A DNA stretch of 64,000 nucleotides, from positions 32,729-96,728 of the forward strand of contig JAFJTR010000104.1 in the NCBI GenBank assembly GCA_022559985.1. The letters run 5' to 3'. The DNA is from Parastagonospora avenae f. sp. tritici 18332-5 (Eukaryota > Ascomycota > Dothideomycetes > Pleosporales > Phaeosphaeriaceae). Shown one piece after another: positions 1 through 11,413 of the stretch (position 1 is the stretch's first letter; each line of letters opens with the position of its first letter). Position numbers and translations under genes: made by a program. A model generated the notes under the pieces. The model had not been told where the DNA came from, searched no databases, and saw nothing but the letters and a program-made list of their open reading frames with translations.

Positions 1-1014
1 CAGTATGCGTCAGTGAATGCCTGCGGGTTGTCTCGGACCCAGTCAATGCAGGTTGGAGCTTTTGATGCGCATGAGCCGGTCGTGGCGTTTGACCAAACTG
101 CCTCTGCCCCGGCCCAATCGCCGCAGAAAGTGGTGTCAATGATGATCTGCTGTTCGGCGAACATCTGGTCAATATTGCAGGCACCGGCGAATTTGGCATT
201 TGGCTTTCCCCACTTGGTTGGGTCGGGAGCGTCACCAAGCACATCCGCAGGCGCAGAGCCGCGCTCGAAGCGCCATACACTGATGCCGGCCGAGTTCCAC
301 TCCGTTGCGAAGATTGCGCCACCGGCCTCGTTGAGACCAGCGCCGTAGCTCTGTGGGGATGGGTCCTTGATGGAGCATCCTACGTTCTTTCCCTGACCCT
401 CGGCGGCGACGTCGCAGTTTGGTGTGACGACTGATCCCGAGAATTGGGAGACATCCTGTCCGACCGAGCAGCCTGGGCCTGTATGCAATGTCATGCCATT
501 GTGCGTGGCCTCGTTGACACCCTCAAGGATATCAATTTCGCCACCGGTTGGCCAATTTGGACCAAAAGTCCAGAATCTGCAATCAGTTAGCTTTTGTGAA
601 ATATGCTTTTCGTTGATTCTGCTTACGCTGGCCAAGTACCACAGCCAAAGGGCATGTGCGTAACATCCAGAACGATGAGCCCGGTATCATACTTCTTCTT
701 GCTCTCTAGGCGGATACTAGGTCGACCCTCTGGTGTCTTATTTGTAACATCGACACCAAAGTTTGCTCCCTTAGCCGTCGCGTTGATGAGGTTCGTCGAC
801 TTCGCGGTAGCTTCGTCAACATACTTCACGAAGCCTAGCCATATTAGCATCAAGCAAGCTTCCAGAGAGATGTGAACCAACCGTTTGTAGGATCAGGGCC
901 CGTGAAGAAGTTAAACTTGCTGTAAAAGTCCGTCGTGTAGTCATCCTCCAGGGTATAGGCAGCTGTGCTGAGCTTGAAAAAGGCTGCAGCCGAAATGAGA
1001 GAAGAGGAACGCAT
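1..1014 (-). CDS. Secreted GH16 endo-1,3(4)-beta-glucanase (C-terminus beyond window)
   Basis: Family-16 glycoside hydrolase, expected to hydrolyse mixed-linked or 1,3-beta-glucans outside the cell. Three exons fit: 1014-882, 834-627 and 576-1, with introns 835-881 and 577-626 (GT...AG). Translation starts MRSSSLISAAAFFKLSTAAY, a plausible signal peptide. Exon 3 opens FWTFGPNWPTGGEIDILEGVNE; within it EIDILE is the GH16 catalytic motif, where the first Glu is the nucleophile and the second the acid/base. A Cys-rich region follows (GPGCSVGQ, TPNCDV, GACNIDQMF, TTFCGDW). About 305 residues are visible and the frame is still open at base 1, so only the extreme C-terminus is missing. The family call is firm. 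The exact substrate is not readable from sequence. Confidence 0.88.
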
Positions 1015-2177
1015 CTTCAAGACACGAATCGAAGAGAATGGGAAGAAATGCTGCGTACTAGCCGCGCTAAAGAATCGATAAACAAGAAGTGAAGACCGAA
1101 GACGATGCTATGATTGCAGATGTGAGTTGTAGCTTGTAGGCCTAACGGGAGAGACCTGCATATATACACTACCATCGGACTTCAAGTCACGAGGACCCTG
1201 TCCCTCGATTCGCCAGCCTGCCTAGAACGAGCGGGTGATTGACACCCATCCCGTTAAGCCTCGTGTTTTAACGACGGGGGCGATCAAGAACAACGACTCA
1301 GGTTTATCTCCGGCCGAGATCGAGGGGAACGTGCAGCAGCCATACATGTCCTAGAGGCTAGGTCTTAGAGCCGCTGGACAGGGTCGGTAGCACAGTACGC
1401 GAGGTTTGACTAGATGTGGAATGTTTCAAGGACATTGGAACGGATGGCTCCCCAGGGCAGCAACGGTGGCGCTTGAAACAGGAAATAGCACCAAAACACA
1501 CCACATCCTGAACGGACAGGGTCGAGACTCTACAGTCCGTCGCCTAATGCTGTATGTGCCTGAGAACGTGGCAGGTCATCGTGTGGTCGACCGTTGCCGC
1601 AATGTTGAAACGCGATGTGGTTGACGATGAGATGATTCGACGATGCTGATTGCAAGGAGCGTAACCAAAACGCGGTAGAAGCGTTTGTTACACGATTCGT
1701 AAGCTTTCCGGGCCGTGGCTTTTCCATTTTGAGATAGTCATGATCCAATGAGGAGCTGGCGCTTGCGGGCTGGTGTCAAAACGGGTTAATGCTCCACGTG
1801 CCTGAAACATGGCCGAACGAGCCGACCCCCACCACTCCAAGGCATCAATCTTCAATCGCTCGGCCTCTTTGTACCACCAAATAATGTTCTGCCAACTATA
1901 ATACCTCAGAATAATTGACATAACGAACTCCGAAGTCCTCAAGTCACGCCATTTAGTACATCTTTGCATACACAACTCGCATTCACACCTTGATGCAGAT
2001 ATACGAGCTGACGTAGGAACAAGCTGTATGCTTTAACATCTGTCGCGATTCTACCTTCATGCTGAGTCCAGCGTGGAAAAGGGCCCCAAGTTCACGACGC
2101 CATTATTCCGTACTCCGATCATGCGCTGCAGGTTGAGGAACTGACGCAGCCTTGCCCAAATCTATCCTCGGAATCGT
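1015..2177. other. Intergenic region, GH16 promoter side
   Basis: No supportable gene was found. Short open frames on both strands (for example 1688-1975 minus and 1406-1624 plus) show no recognisable family, signal peptide or exon structure. The part near 1015-1400 is the GH16 promoter. Confidence 0.5.
1161..1166 (-). promoter_or_regulatory. TATA-like element upstream of the GH16 gene
   Basis: The minus strand reads GTGTATATATGCAGG here, about 150 bases upstream of the GH16 ATG. This is a plausible TATA box, consistent with an inducible secreted-enzyme gene. It was assigned by position and motif only. Confidence 0.35.
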
Positions 2178-3855
2178 TTACATCTTCCAGAGCTCAAAAG
2201 CTCCGATCATGCGCTCCAGTGACATAGACTCAATTTCCACCTCAAGCAGGCTCTTCCCGTCCGGGATCTCCATGATTCCTGATTGTGCGTGTTGCGAGAC
2301 CTCGTTGGGATCTAGTTTGACGTCGATGTTCAGATGTATTTCTTGCTTTTGCGCCGCATACATCTTGTGCGTGGGAGTGAGGCTGAAAATCATACTTCCT
2401 GTTCGCGGAGCTACGGGGCTAGAAAGGTAGTCATCATACATGTCTGGAAAACCAGTTTAAGCGCATATGATCTGTGAATCATGTGTGCCAGCTCCCTCCA
2501 AACATCTCTCTACGAGAAGTCGGCCAGACGTTTGTAGATGACTTGCAGTTTGACTGGCATGTTCAGCCACAGACTCTCCACGATGAATGATGTTGTTGAG
2601 ATGCAAAGCAAGCCCTACAGGAATGATCAGAAGTAGCTAGGCAAGCTCACCAGCCGAGATGATGTTTGATTGCGAGACGATCCCGCGGATTTCATTCTGT
2701 CAGATTGTAGGTCAGTGGCGTTATCCGCATATGCCATTTAGGGCGCACAGCGCACCGGAGATGTCGGTAAGGTCTCAGCCTCGAGCCAGAAGAAATTTGT
2801 GATTTGGAATGTGCTTTCGATGAAGGCTGAGAGAATGGCTGTGAGGTTTAGCTTTTCCTTGTCAGCAAATGCTTTGGGAGATCTTGATGGGGGTCTCACA
2901 TAGGACCCGAGAACGTCATTGCGAAAAGTTTCCTATTCAGTCCCTAGATGCTCGGATGAGGCTGGCGAGAAGGCACTCATCATGCGGTCGATGACGCTTT
3001 GGTCTGGGGGCGTTGTCATCCCCAGCAGCCTACAATTCAGCAACGCAACAACCAATTTAAACATATTCCTTAAGTCTTCGGGCTCAACCTTCCCTCTCAA
3101 ATTTCTCGAGTATGAACTCGGCAGCGCACTCGCAGCCATCTTCACGGTCTCTCTTCAACTACTGTATTTTAGACTTCTCTCTTCTTGCACCCGATGCATG
3201 ACAAAGAACAACACATCCAGGAGATCTTCGTCGTCCTCTTCTGTCCGCTGACTATCTATTCCACCTATTCTACCAGCCATACTCCGAAAAAGAAGCCTCA
3301 CATCATCAACTGGTCCCCTCTGCCTAGTCCGTGGCACCCCGCCAATCAAGCCGTAGTCTCTCCACAGCACGCTACTTGAACAACGTGACATCATGTAGAT
3401 ACCTCGGAGAAAGGTGCCGCAAGTCATGCGCTTGCCCAAGTCAACTGAAAAAGGGTATGAGCCATAGTGGAGCATCATTTTGTAGAGTGGCCCGGCTTTG
3501 GTTATTACTGTCTTAATGTCTGGATTGCGCTCCGCCAGGAAAGTGATGAAAGTTTCTTCGGACCAATCTATCGAAGTTAGGAAAGATAGCCTTTCGTATA
3601 AGGCGGTTACAAAGTACAAGCTGGACCAGGAACATTGTCTTTGGATGCTCTTGCCAAAAACAAAGCCTGAAACTCCTCCAGGCGATTCTCGTCCCATCAA
3701 TACAACACATTGAGGAATTGACTTCGTACTTGGTCTAGTTGGGTGTTCTATGTTTAGTATCTGGTCTTGCAATCGTTGAAGTCAAGCTTACCGGGCGATG
3801 TGCAGACATGTCGTGGATCCACGTGTTGCGGTCTTTTACTCGAGGAGCTACCCAT
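2178..3855 (-). CDS. Rtc5-like TLDc-domain protein, exon structure unresolved
   Basis: Resembles fungal Restriction of telomere capping 5 (Rtc5), a TLDc protein; yeast Rtc5 is N-myristoylated and acts on the vacuolar V-ATPase. The proposed start at 3855 gives MGSSSSKRPQ, a strong N-myristoylation signal. It is followed by an intron with GTAAGC donor and ATACTAAAC branch site, then a long exon (about 3740-3155) with DWSEETFITFL, AGPLYKMMLHYGSYPF, RMTCGTFLRGIYMMS and RLLFRSMA. These match the Rtc5 pattern W-EET-FL / GPxxFQMxxYLGAFPF / LLFRSLA from memory. The last exon (to 2178) has GSMIFSLTPTHKMYAA, like the TLDc segment LFQLxPxHDVFxAS. In-frame stops at 3155-3157 (TGA) and 2933-2935 (TAG) separate otherwise family-like stretches. 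They need introns, or else the gene is decaying. Span and start are approximate. Confidence 0.55.
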
Positions 3856-4279
3856 CTTCAATCATGTACGCGGCGTGCGCTTCTGAGGTCAAGAAGAGTT
3901 GTCGAAGGTGGTAGCCAAGCACACATCAGGCAGCGATGAGGCTGAGTAGACACGCCTCTTAGTACGCTCGAAGAAGCCTAGCGCAATGATCGAGGGGGTT
4001 TCCTTCAATACCGCACCACCAGGCGTGGGCAAAGTTCATGTCCGCTGTGTTTCTAAGGAGAAAATGTGAAGAGGTAGCATGTGTATGTTTAAAAATCTCT
4101 AACATAATGAGGTGGAGTATCTTAGAGCTATGTAAACATTCAGGCAACCCTAAGCTTATAATGATTTTACCCTTACAGACTATTAGCTTATGTTGTGTAG
4201 GTGCAGCGGGCACGAATTTTGCCGCTGCCTGATGACACCAATACATTTTCTTAGTCATAGCAGACATTCTAAAAAAAAT
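3856..4279. other. Intergenic, AT-rich stretch
   Basis: Lies between the Rtc5-like start and the ALG12 stop. Bases 4080-4200 are clearly more AT-rich than the surroundings. No gene, repeat or RNA recognised. Confidence 0.4.
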
Positions 4280-6085
4280 CTACATAGCATGCTGATTGAC
4301 CAGAATGTGAATCTTCGGCTCCATCTTCACCTCCACCCAATACCCTCGAAGAACCTTCTCCCTCAGCACTCTTTCCGCACTATTCCAACCCTCTGCAATC
4401 TTATCCGTCCAGTGCTTCGGTGCAACAACAGCATAGTTTCCCTTATACACATCCTCGACCGCCGAGCCACTTTTCTGACCAGGCTTCAACACGCGCACGC
4501 CTCCAAACCCATACACGACATGTGCAACCGCCCAACTCCCAATAAATTTCTCTGGCCGCTCAGCGAGGACGTAATCGAACGAGGCCCAGAACATGGGATC
4601 GAGCACGGCAGAAGGGTCTTCGGTCTTGTCGTACGTCCAAACGCGCTTGGAATGCATGTCTTGCGATTCCAAGACATCTAGTATGGTCTGGGCGCCGCTG
4701 TGACTCTCTAGGAAGCGCGTGACACCAGTTTGACACGCGAGATTGTCGAAGTAGACGTTAAAGTGGGGACGGGTGGGATGTTGGAACTTGTGGTGGAGAA
4801 TGTGGAGCGCGGTTCCGCCGGGGTAGTTGAGGCTGGATAGCGCGAGGATTGTGGTGGATGCTGCGAATGAGACGAGGACTGAGGCTACTAGGGCTAGGCT
4901 TAGAACGGCATATACGATTGATTTTGACCTTCGGTTCCAGATCCAAGATGCTCCGGCTGCAGATACGCCGGTCAGGGCTGGGGTAACGTAGATGATGAAC
5001 CGCCATTCTTTGTGTGGTAGGAAGCTGTACAACGCTACAAATGCCAATGATGGGACAAGCAGATCCAGACTTCGCTGCCTAGTGGCGAAGTTCATTACTG
5101 CGACGGGTATGCACAATAAGTAGGTCGCAGGGTTGAGAAGTAAGCGTGGCAAGGCATTGGCGAAGTAATAATGCCATGGGGAAACACCCCAGTCAGTCGA
5201 ATGTCCCTGGACGGTGTTGTAGTAGAACGCAACCCACTCAGGCCACAGTGGGAATGATTGCCACATGAAGGAGTCCAGAGGTACGGTGCAGAGAAGGCCG
5301 ATGACGAGTCCACCCAGACCAGCAGGGATAATAACACTCGTGATTGAGACGCTTTTCGTGGCGAAGAGGTAGATCGTGAGGGTATAAACTAGAATGGCAA
5401 GCTCAGATCGGAACACTATACCAGCGATTGTGAGCAGATAGAGGCTTAAGCGGTACCCTTTTGCCGCGTGCCACGGCGCAGTTGTCGCTATGAGAATGCT
5501 GCGCAAAGCGAGGTTGCCTTTGACGATGTTAATATTTGAACTGTGGTTCTCGCGCAGCTACTCACTGAAGATCAACGCGAACATATTAGGCAGTGTCCGT
5601 GACGCATAATACATGACATGGAACTGGCTCGCCTGGAATAGAGCATACCAGATGCCCGCACTGGTACCAAAAGTCTTTTGCACGCTGCGTCCAAAAGCAA
5701 CGAGCGCAGCAGCATTCATAAGGCCAAGAATTGCTCTAACTATAACCTCATCAGCTCAGAACTCACCAAGAAATTTCATGATAATCCACATACCCAGCAA
5801 CTGCACCTGCTCCATCCTGCCCACCATCCACAAAAACGGCCTACTCAACCCACTCAACACCAACGCCCCCGCAAATGTCCTCGGCACGCTCCCCGGAAAC
5901 GACACATGATCGTAATTCGCCGTGAGAAACTGATCCGCGTTTTCAGTCGGAATCCCATGCACCAGAATATCGTGTATCGCCTGGATATTGAACGACTCTT
6001 CCACCTTTGTGTACGGCGAGACGAAGAGATGGATTAGAATGAATGTGGGGATGAGCGTGAAGAATGGCCATATCGGGAACGGCAT
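4280..6085 (-). CDS. ALG12: Dol-P-Man:Man7GlcNAc2-PP-Dol alpha-1,6-mannosyltransferase
   Basis: GT22-family mannosyltransferase of the ER membrane that adds the eighth mannose to the lipid-linked N-glycan precursor, using dolichyl-phosphate mannose. Exons 6085-5794, 5739-5566 and 5517-4280 (introns 5740-5793 and 5518-5565) give 567 aa, close to yeast Alg12 (about 550). The N-terminus MPFPIWPFFTLIPTFILIHL is a membrane segment, followed by the GT22 luminal loop signature SPYTKVEESFNIQAIHDIL and YDHVSFPGSVPRTFAGA. Further family blocks are QFHVMYYASRTLPNMFA, FRSELAIL and LPHKEWRFIIYV. The first donor was chosen as GTATGT at 5793 because it restores VQLLVRAILGL; a nearer GTGAGT would leave a 27-nt intron. 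The start codon lies 201 bases from that of the divergent palmitoyltransferase gene. Confidence 0.93.
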
Positions 6086-6286
6086 GGCATCGAGATCCCA
6101 ATCGCGATCGAGATGATAGATGTGATGGATGGAGACGGGGAGAGAAGATGTGAGGTATGGTACTGCAAGGACCCCAATATCGCGACCAATCACGTGTCCT
6201 CGCGCATCGACCCACTCCGGATCCTCACGTCTCACATCCGCACCACTCCCTCTCCCACATGCCATGTCTCCCTCCCCCATACTAAA
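6086..6286. promoter_or_regulatory. Shared divergent promoter, ALG12 / PFA4
   Basis: These 201 bases separate the two start codons. Both 5' UTRs and both promoters must fit here or overlap the neighbouring coding sequence. No TATA box is evident. Confidence 0.45.
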
Positions 6287-7588
6287 ATGGAACTCTCCCA
6301 CCTCGCCGTGCCCTCCGTCTACCTACTAATCTTCTTTCTCGGGTACCCCTCCCAATGGCTTCTCGTCCAGCTCGAGCCCAGGCCACTAACCAAGAACGAA
6401 CTCATTTTCGCCAACGTCATTCTAGTGTTGATATTCATCACATATACGAAGAGCGTGTTTGTGGATCCTGGCAGGATACCTCCGGACTGGGCAGAGAAGC
6501 AAGAGCCAGGATATTCATCTTCTCCTCCTCAGAAAACCACTCGAAAATGGTGTCGGAAATGCTCTGCCCCAAAACCACCCCGAGCCCACCACTGCAAAGC
6601 ATGTAAACGCTGCATCCCTAAAATGGACCACCACTGCCCCTGGACCTCCTCCTGCGTCTCGTACACCACCTTCCCACACTTCCTGCGCTTCCTCCTCTCC
6701 ACCACAGCCGGCCTCTCATTCCTGCAACTCCTGCTCTTCACGCGCCTCGCGCACCTCTGGAACGCGCGGCACCTGCCCGCCTCCCTGGGACCGCCTCCCT
6801 TCATGTTATTCCACCTCTTCGCCGCCACCCTCGTGAATAGTCTGACGCTCTTTGCCGTCGGCATCCTCGCGCTGCGCAACCTCTGGGTCCTGTCCATCAA
6901 CGTGACCACCATCGAGGGCTGGGAAATCGAGCGCCACCGCACGCTCCTGCGGCGCGCGAGGCACTTTGGTGGGTATTTGCAAACGCCCGATGGCCAGAGT
7001 GTTCGCATAAAGAAACAAGAGTTTCCATACGACATCGGCATTTGGAGGAATATATGCCAGGGCATGGGCAGTAAGTATCCGATTATGTGGTTTAATCCGT
7101 TTGCGCCGACGCCGAGCGTGCAGAGCGCGTTGTGGTTCGAGGTTAATGGGTTCGAGGATGAGGGCACCGTGTGGCCGCCGCCGGATCCGGATCGGAGTTA
7201 TAAGAGGGTAGAGAGGGTGGAGGGGGAGGCGTTTGTGTTCGAGGGTGAGAAGCTGGGGGCTGAAGAGACGGTCAAGGCGTTTAGGGCGAGGCAGGCGGAG
7301 GATGTGGTTAGAAGGAGGAAGCCGTTTGTGGAGAGGTTGGAGGAGAGGGTGGAGCGCGATGATGATGAGTATGAGTATGGTGAGGACGCGAGTGAGGGGG
7401 AGGAAGAGGAGGAAAAGTATGGCGAGGGCGAAGGGGAAGAGGGGTGGCGGAATTCTGAGGGCGAGAGATTGCAGGACTATGGCGTGGATGAAGATGTTGA
7501 GTTCTATGATGAGCAGGAGGATGAGACTCCGCTGGCGGAGTTGATGGCACGTAGACAAGCGGCATCTAACGGGGCGTCGTGCTTATAG
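6287..7588 (+). CDS. PFA4: DHHC palmitoyltransferase, Pfa4 type
   Basis: S-acyltransferase that palmitoylates membrane proteins; yeast Pfa4 is an ER enzyme needed for chitin synthase Chs3 export. Single exon, 433 aa from the ATG at 6287; upstream in-frame ATGs would run into the ALG12 leader. Two N-terminal membrane segments (LAVPSVYLLIFFLGY; IFANVILVLIFITY) precede the cysteine-rich domain CRKCSAPKPPRAHHCKACKRC...DHHCPW, with the catalytic Cys in DHHC. Two more membrane segments follow (FLRFLLSTTAGLSFLQLLLF; LFAATLVNSLTLFAVGI). After them comes TTIEGWEIERH, close to the TTxE motif of the family. The last 130 residues are strongly acidic (runs of E and D) and look disordered. The assignment to Pfa4 among DHHC paralogues rests on topology and length. 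Confidence 0.85.
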   Translation: MELSHLAVPSVYLLIFFLGYPSQWLLVQLEPRPLTKNELIFANVILVLIFITYTKSVFVDPGRIPPDWAEKQEPGYSSSPPQKTTRKWCRKCSAPKPPRAHHCKACKRCIPKMDHHCPWTSSCVSYTTFPHFLRFLLSTTAGLSFLQLLLFTRLAHLWNARHLPASLGPPPFMLFHLFAATLVNSLTLFAVGILALRNLWVLSINVTTIEGWEIERHRTLLRRARHFGGYLQTPDGQSVRIKKQEFPYDIGIWRNICQGMGSKYPIMWFNPFAPTPSVQSALWFEVNGFEDEGTVWPPPDPDRSYKRVERVEGEAFVFEGEKLGAEETVKAFRARQAEDVVRRRKPFVERLEERVERDDDEYEYGEDASEGEEEEEKYGEGEGEEGWRNSEGERLQDYGVDEDVEFYDEQEDETPLAELMARRQAASNGASCL

Positions 7589-8018
7589 CAGACATTGTCA
7601 CTACACGAACAAGAGACATTCCCAAGCTCACTAGTTTGCATTCGATATGAGCGAGTGTGGGTCCATGCGTGAGCAAAGAGTAATCTAACCCATCCATCCA
7701 GCTGAGAAGTTTCAAAGAGGTATCTCGTCCAATGAATGTGCCCATTATACGCCGTCCTATCCAACCCGTACCATACACCATCGCATCCCCCCGATGTGGA
7801 AAATATATTGCCATACAAGTGTGAATCGAAGTCCCCCAAAGATTGTGTCTGTTCCTCCATACATTCTGAACCCTTTCCGGCTATGTTTCGATGCCGTTTC
7901 TTCCTCTCAATTTGGCATGTGCTGGTCCTTCGCTGCCCGGTGATTCGCGTATGTCGGCATACGCATCGATCTGATCTGCTTCGTAGTCGAACAAGACCGG
8001 GGCGGGGCTCGGCGTGCC
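7589..8018. other. Convergent 3' intergenic region
   Basis: Lies between the PFA4 and HAP3 stop codons and should hold both 3' UTRs and polyadenylation sites. No gene was seen. Confidence 0.5.
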
Positions 8019-9124
8019 CTAGTACTCGCCGGAGCCGTTGCCGTTGTGCACAGTGTATCCGAAGGTGTTGCTGCCGTCCTCGGCCATTTCGCTGTCGCCG
8101 CTCAATACATGCTGTTCCGAATTTGCTGGGCCGCCTGGGTTGGGCCCGCCGGCACCTGCTGCACCGAACTGCCCGGCAGGCTTGTTCTGATTTGCGAGGA
8201 GGGTCTTATCCCACCAATCAATATATAGTTCAGATAAACGTCTTTGGCCAATGTTACGGCAACAAATGAGACGGTAACAGGGACAAGGAGGGGGTCAAAC
8301 TTACTTCGCGGTATCTGGAGAGGTAGATCTTGAGGGCTTCCGAGTAGTTCTCGAAGCCGAGGGAGGTCATGGCGAAGAGGATGTCCTCGCCATTGACCGT
8401 CTTGCGCTTCTCCTGCTGGCACTTTTCGGAGGCTAGCGTGTGCAAGTCAGTAGAGGCTAATATAAGACTAAAACGCAGACTCACCCTCGCTGGTGATGAA
8501 CGAGATGAACTCGCTCACGCACTCCTGCATGCATTCCTTTGCTTCCTTTGCAATCTTGGCGTTGTCGGGCAGGGCCATCTTCATGATGCGGGCGACTGGA
8601 GCAAAGTTACGTATGTTAGCATCCGATGCAGTAGCGTTGGGGATTGTGTGGAGGGAGGTGGATTGTGGCGGGGAAGTGGAGGAATGTGGAGACGAGGACG
8701 ACATGGCGCTCTGCAGGGCAGCGGGTGCTCAGGTACACGGGCGCGCTGAGTGGCTCGCGGCGATTGCTAGATGTTCGCGGATCGACGCAGCTTTTCAGGC
8801 TCGGGCGCGCGATTGGAGGAAGTGTAGGCATCCAGGAGCAATCCGTCGACGTGCAGATGGGAGGGCAGCGGGCGCGCAAATCAAACAACGGCAGGCGGTG
8901 GGCAAGGAAGGGAGAGTATACGCACCATTGGCGATTGGAAGCCATCGATCCTGCTCCTTGACTTCGAATTCGTACCCGAGGCCCTGGGCTTGTGCGTCTG
9001 CGCCTTCTCTGTCCATGTGTTGCTCGTCTCCGTCAGGCGACTGGCCTTGCACGACCATGTCCTCTGCCTTTGTATTCTGCTTGGACTGCATGGACCCCTG
9101 CGGGTTCTCGGGCGTGGACGACAT
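8019..9124 (-). CDS. HAP3: CCAAT-binding complex subunit HapC (NF-YB / Hap3)
   Basis: Histone-fold subunit that pairs with the NF-YC/Hap5 homologue and recruits NF-YA/Hap2 to CCAAT boxes; in filamentous fungi the complex also docks HapX for iron control. Exons 9124-8926, 8595-8485, 8432-8305 and 8204-8019 give 207 aa. The conserved core starts near residue 60 (RWLPIANVARIMKMALPDN) and continues AKIAKEAKECMQECVSEF, FITSEASEKCQQEKRKT and NGEDILFAMTSLGFENYSEA up to the YRE end of the histone fold. N- and C-terminal tails are polar, Gly/Pro/Asn-rich and probably disordered. The first intron (8596-8925, 330 nt) is far longer than the others (52 and 100 nt). All junctions are GT...AG and keep frame. 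Confidence 0.93.
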
Positions 9125-10767
9125 GATGGCTAGCGGTGCGCTGGCGGGATGCGCAGTAATTCGCTGGCAACCACGTCACTGAGGAACGATGGGATGGCTT
9201 AGCGGCCGTGTACGCGACCTTGGTGCTACGGGATGGGAGACTGACGGGGGCGCAGTTAGCGGCATGCAACTGGACGGGGCACGAGACGCAGCTAACGTAC
9301 AGTGCGGCGAGTTGGGGGGGGGGAAGGCGCGTGGGAGGGAGTGGGCAGGCGCAAGGGAGGGCGTGGAGCGTGAACTGGCAGTGACGACACGCGACGGCGA
9401 GGGGGAGGAAGTCGCGGACGGCGCAGCAGGCAGGCGCGACACGGACACGAATAAACACGCTCGGATTCGTCGGCGTCGTACAGAGTGCGCGCGGTGGTGG
9501 AGCTATCACAGGGCTTTAGGATGGCCGCGGTGGGACTGCATGCAGTGGGTAGACCGCGGGCTGCAATTGATGCTTGTTCCGGCTGGAGCTGGCTGAGGTG
9601 TCTTCTGGTGTGTCTGTTGTTGTCAGTCAGGCTCTGTAACGGTTGCGCTCGTCGTGACAGCAATGACGTGTGTAGCCAATGGGACGTGGTGTTGGCGTTG
9701 AAACTTCCAGTGTCAGCCCTGCGGCGGGACCTTGGTTGGGCGAATGAAAGTGGTGGGAGAAAGCGAAACCCCGAAATCTCGGCCTATTTTGCCCATCAGC
9801 GGGGGCGACGGGTTCAGCCGCATTGTCGTTCACTGCCGTCACCCACGTGCCCATCACGACCATCCGAACGGAACCCAACTCTGCTCTGAGATACTCCAGC
9901 AATTCCTATGCAAAATACACATCGTGCAGCCCAACCACATTCGCGAGACCATTTAACACACAACCTCTGCTGGCAGCTGCAGGTCAAGCTCGCCATGGTC
10001 CGCCTGATTCGGCGCCCTATACCTTCGCATATTCTCCCTCCCATTAGGCTCGCATCCGGCATTCTCCCCCACAATAAATGAGCCATCACATCACCTCCAG
10101 CACGCTTACTCACCTCCGCCCACATCACCACACCATCATACACATACACCACATTACAACGCGTTCAATCTGCCGCGTGAGGGGCATCCCACCCGCAGCC
10201 CGCGCTCATGCGTTGTCCCTCCCACCAGCATCCCCGCCAGCTTCACTTCGCGTCCCAACGACGTCAGCCCGGCCACTCACCGGTGTGCCCTGTGCAGCCG
10301 AGCCGGTATCCTATGAGCTATTTGCCCAGAATATCGGGGAAAAGCATGGCGTCGATCTGCGCTGCCCTGCCGCCAACACACTGTGCAGGAGCCCTGGCTA
10401 GATACCGACAGCGCGGTGCTACTAGCTAACGAATGCATGTGAAAGGAGGGCACGTGGGGAAGCGAGGTGGGGTATCAGATTTTTTGATTGTGCTTTGATG
10501 GTGCCGTTATGACGCTGTTGATGACTCTTGCGCGTAGCTCTATGGCGGTGGGATGGCTTCTAGCGACGGGCTATCTGCAAGTTGTCGTAATAGCTCGAGC
10601 GTCATGGTTGATGAGCTATTCTGATTCTATGCTCCCAGATCATGCCACTTCATGTCGGATGGATGTCACCACATGTGTCAGGCCTCACTGCAAGATAGCG
10701 CGTGCCTCGAGCATCGGCCGTGTGCCCACACGATCAAAGGCTGATTGCATGAACTATGCTCGACCTT
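9125..10767. other. Long upstream region of HAP3
   Basis: 1.6 kb without a supportable gene. It contains a G-rich stretch near 9310, a consensus-like AGCCAATGGG CCAAT box (CCAAT at 9676-9680) and a low-complexity CACATCACC-type stretch at about 10080-10160 that creates His/Thr-rich false frames. It probably includes the HAP3 promoter and a long 5' UTR, as in many fungal regulators. Confidence 0.5.
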
Positions 10768-11413
10768 CTACTCGGGTTGCTGAACGACTTGCACATTGTT
10801 CTTCTTCTGTAGGACTGTCAGTGAGTGCTCACGAGATCGAGTGCTGCATGCTCGCGGCACGGTCGACCACGCACCTTCCACTTCTCCATGTCATCTTGCT
10901 TCGTCTTGTACTGCTTGACTAGCTCTTCTAGCGCATTCTTCAGGCCGTCTGAGTTGGTCTTGAGGATGGGCACTACTTCCTTGACCGTACGCTCAGTCAA
11001 GACGCCGTTGATCATGCGGAAGCATTTGCGGTCTCCGGGTAATGGCTCCAGTGTCTCTAGTACGAGCCTATGTCATTTAGTGTTGATCCTTCGGCCCTTT
11101 GCGCATGACGAAGCGGTGTGAAAAGGTGAAGACAAGACGTAAGAAAGGAAGCATGCACGCAAGGCTGACACGGAAAGGGAGCGGTGTAGATGCCGAAATC
11201 GGGCTGTAGATCTGAGATGACTGTGGATGGAACGTACTTGTGCTCTTCCGTCTCTTGCTCGATGTCACCAATTTTCTGAGCTATCGTTTGTAATGTGTTC
11301 TTGTAGTTTTGATATGTGGTTTGGAGCTCTGGTAGGCATTTAGTGTATGAGAGATATTTTTGGTCGCGTGACCACTCACCTTGTTGCTTTTTCAGCTGTG
11401 CCTGCGACGCCAT
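10768..11413 (-). CDS. PFD2: Prefoldin subunit 2 (beta-type)
   Basis: Subunit of the hexameric prefoldin co-chaperone that hands nascent actin and tubulin to CCT. Exons 11413-11380, 11328-11238, 11067-10875 and 10806-10768 give 118 aa, the usual length. Spliced sequence reads MASQAQLKKQQ / ELQTTYQNYKNTLQTIAQK / IGDIEQETEEHK / LVLETLEPLPGDRKCFRM and ends in KKNNVQVVQQPE. Two long heptad-like helices flank the GDRKCFRMINGVLTERTV hairpin region, as expected for beta prefoldins. The intron at 11329-11379 has no stop in frame, so an unspliced reading is open but breaks the family alignment; splicing restores QQELQTTY. Divergent from CMC2, 369 bases away. Confidence 0.93.

Noticed and set aside
5740..5770. 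GTGAGT donor giving a 27-nt first intron in ALG12
   Set aside because: The GTATGT donor at 5793 gives a 54-nt intron and restores the family sequence VQLLVRAILGL.
6529..7558. Long minus-strand frames opposite the palmitoyltransferase
   Set aside because: They mirror the DHHC gene and its acidic tail; the composition is explained by the plus strand.
10078..10401. His/Thr-rich plus-strand frame
   Set aside because: Arises from a CACATCACC-type low-complexity stretch upstream of HAP3.
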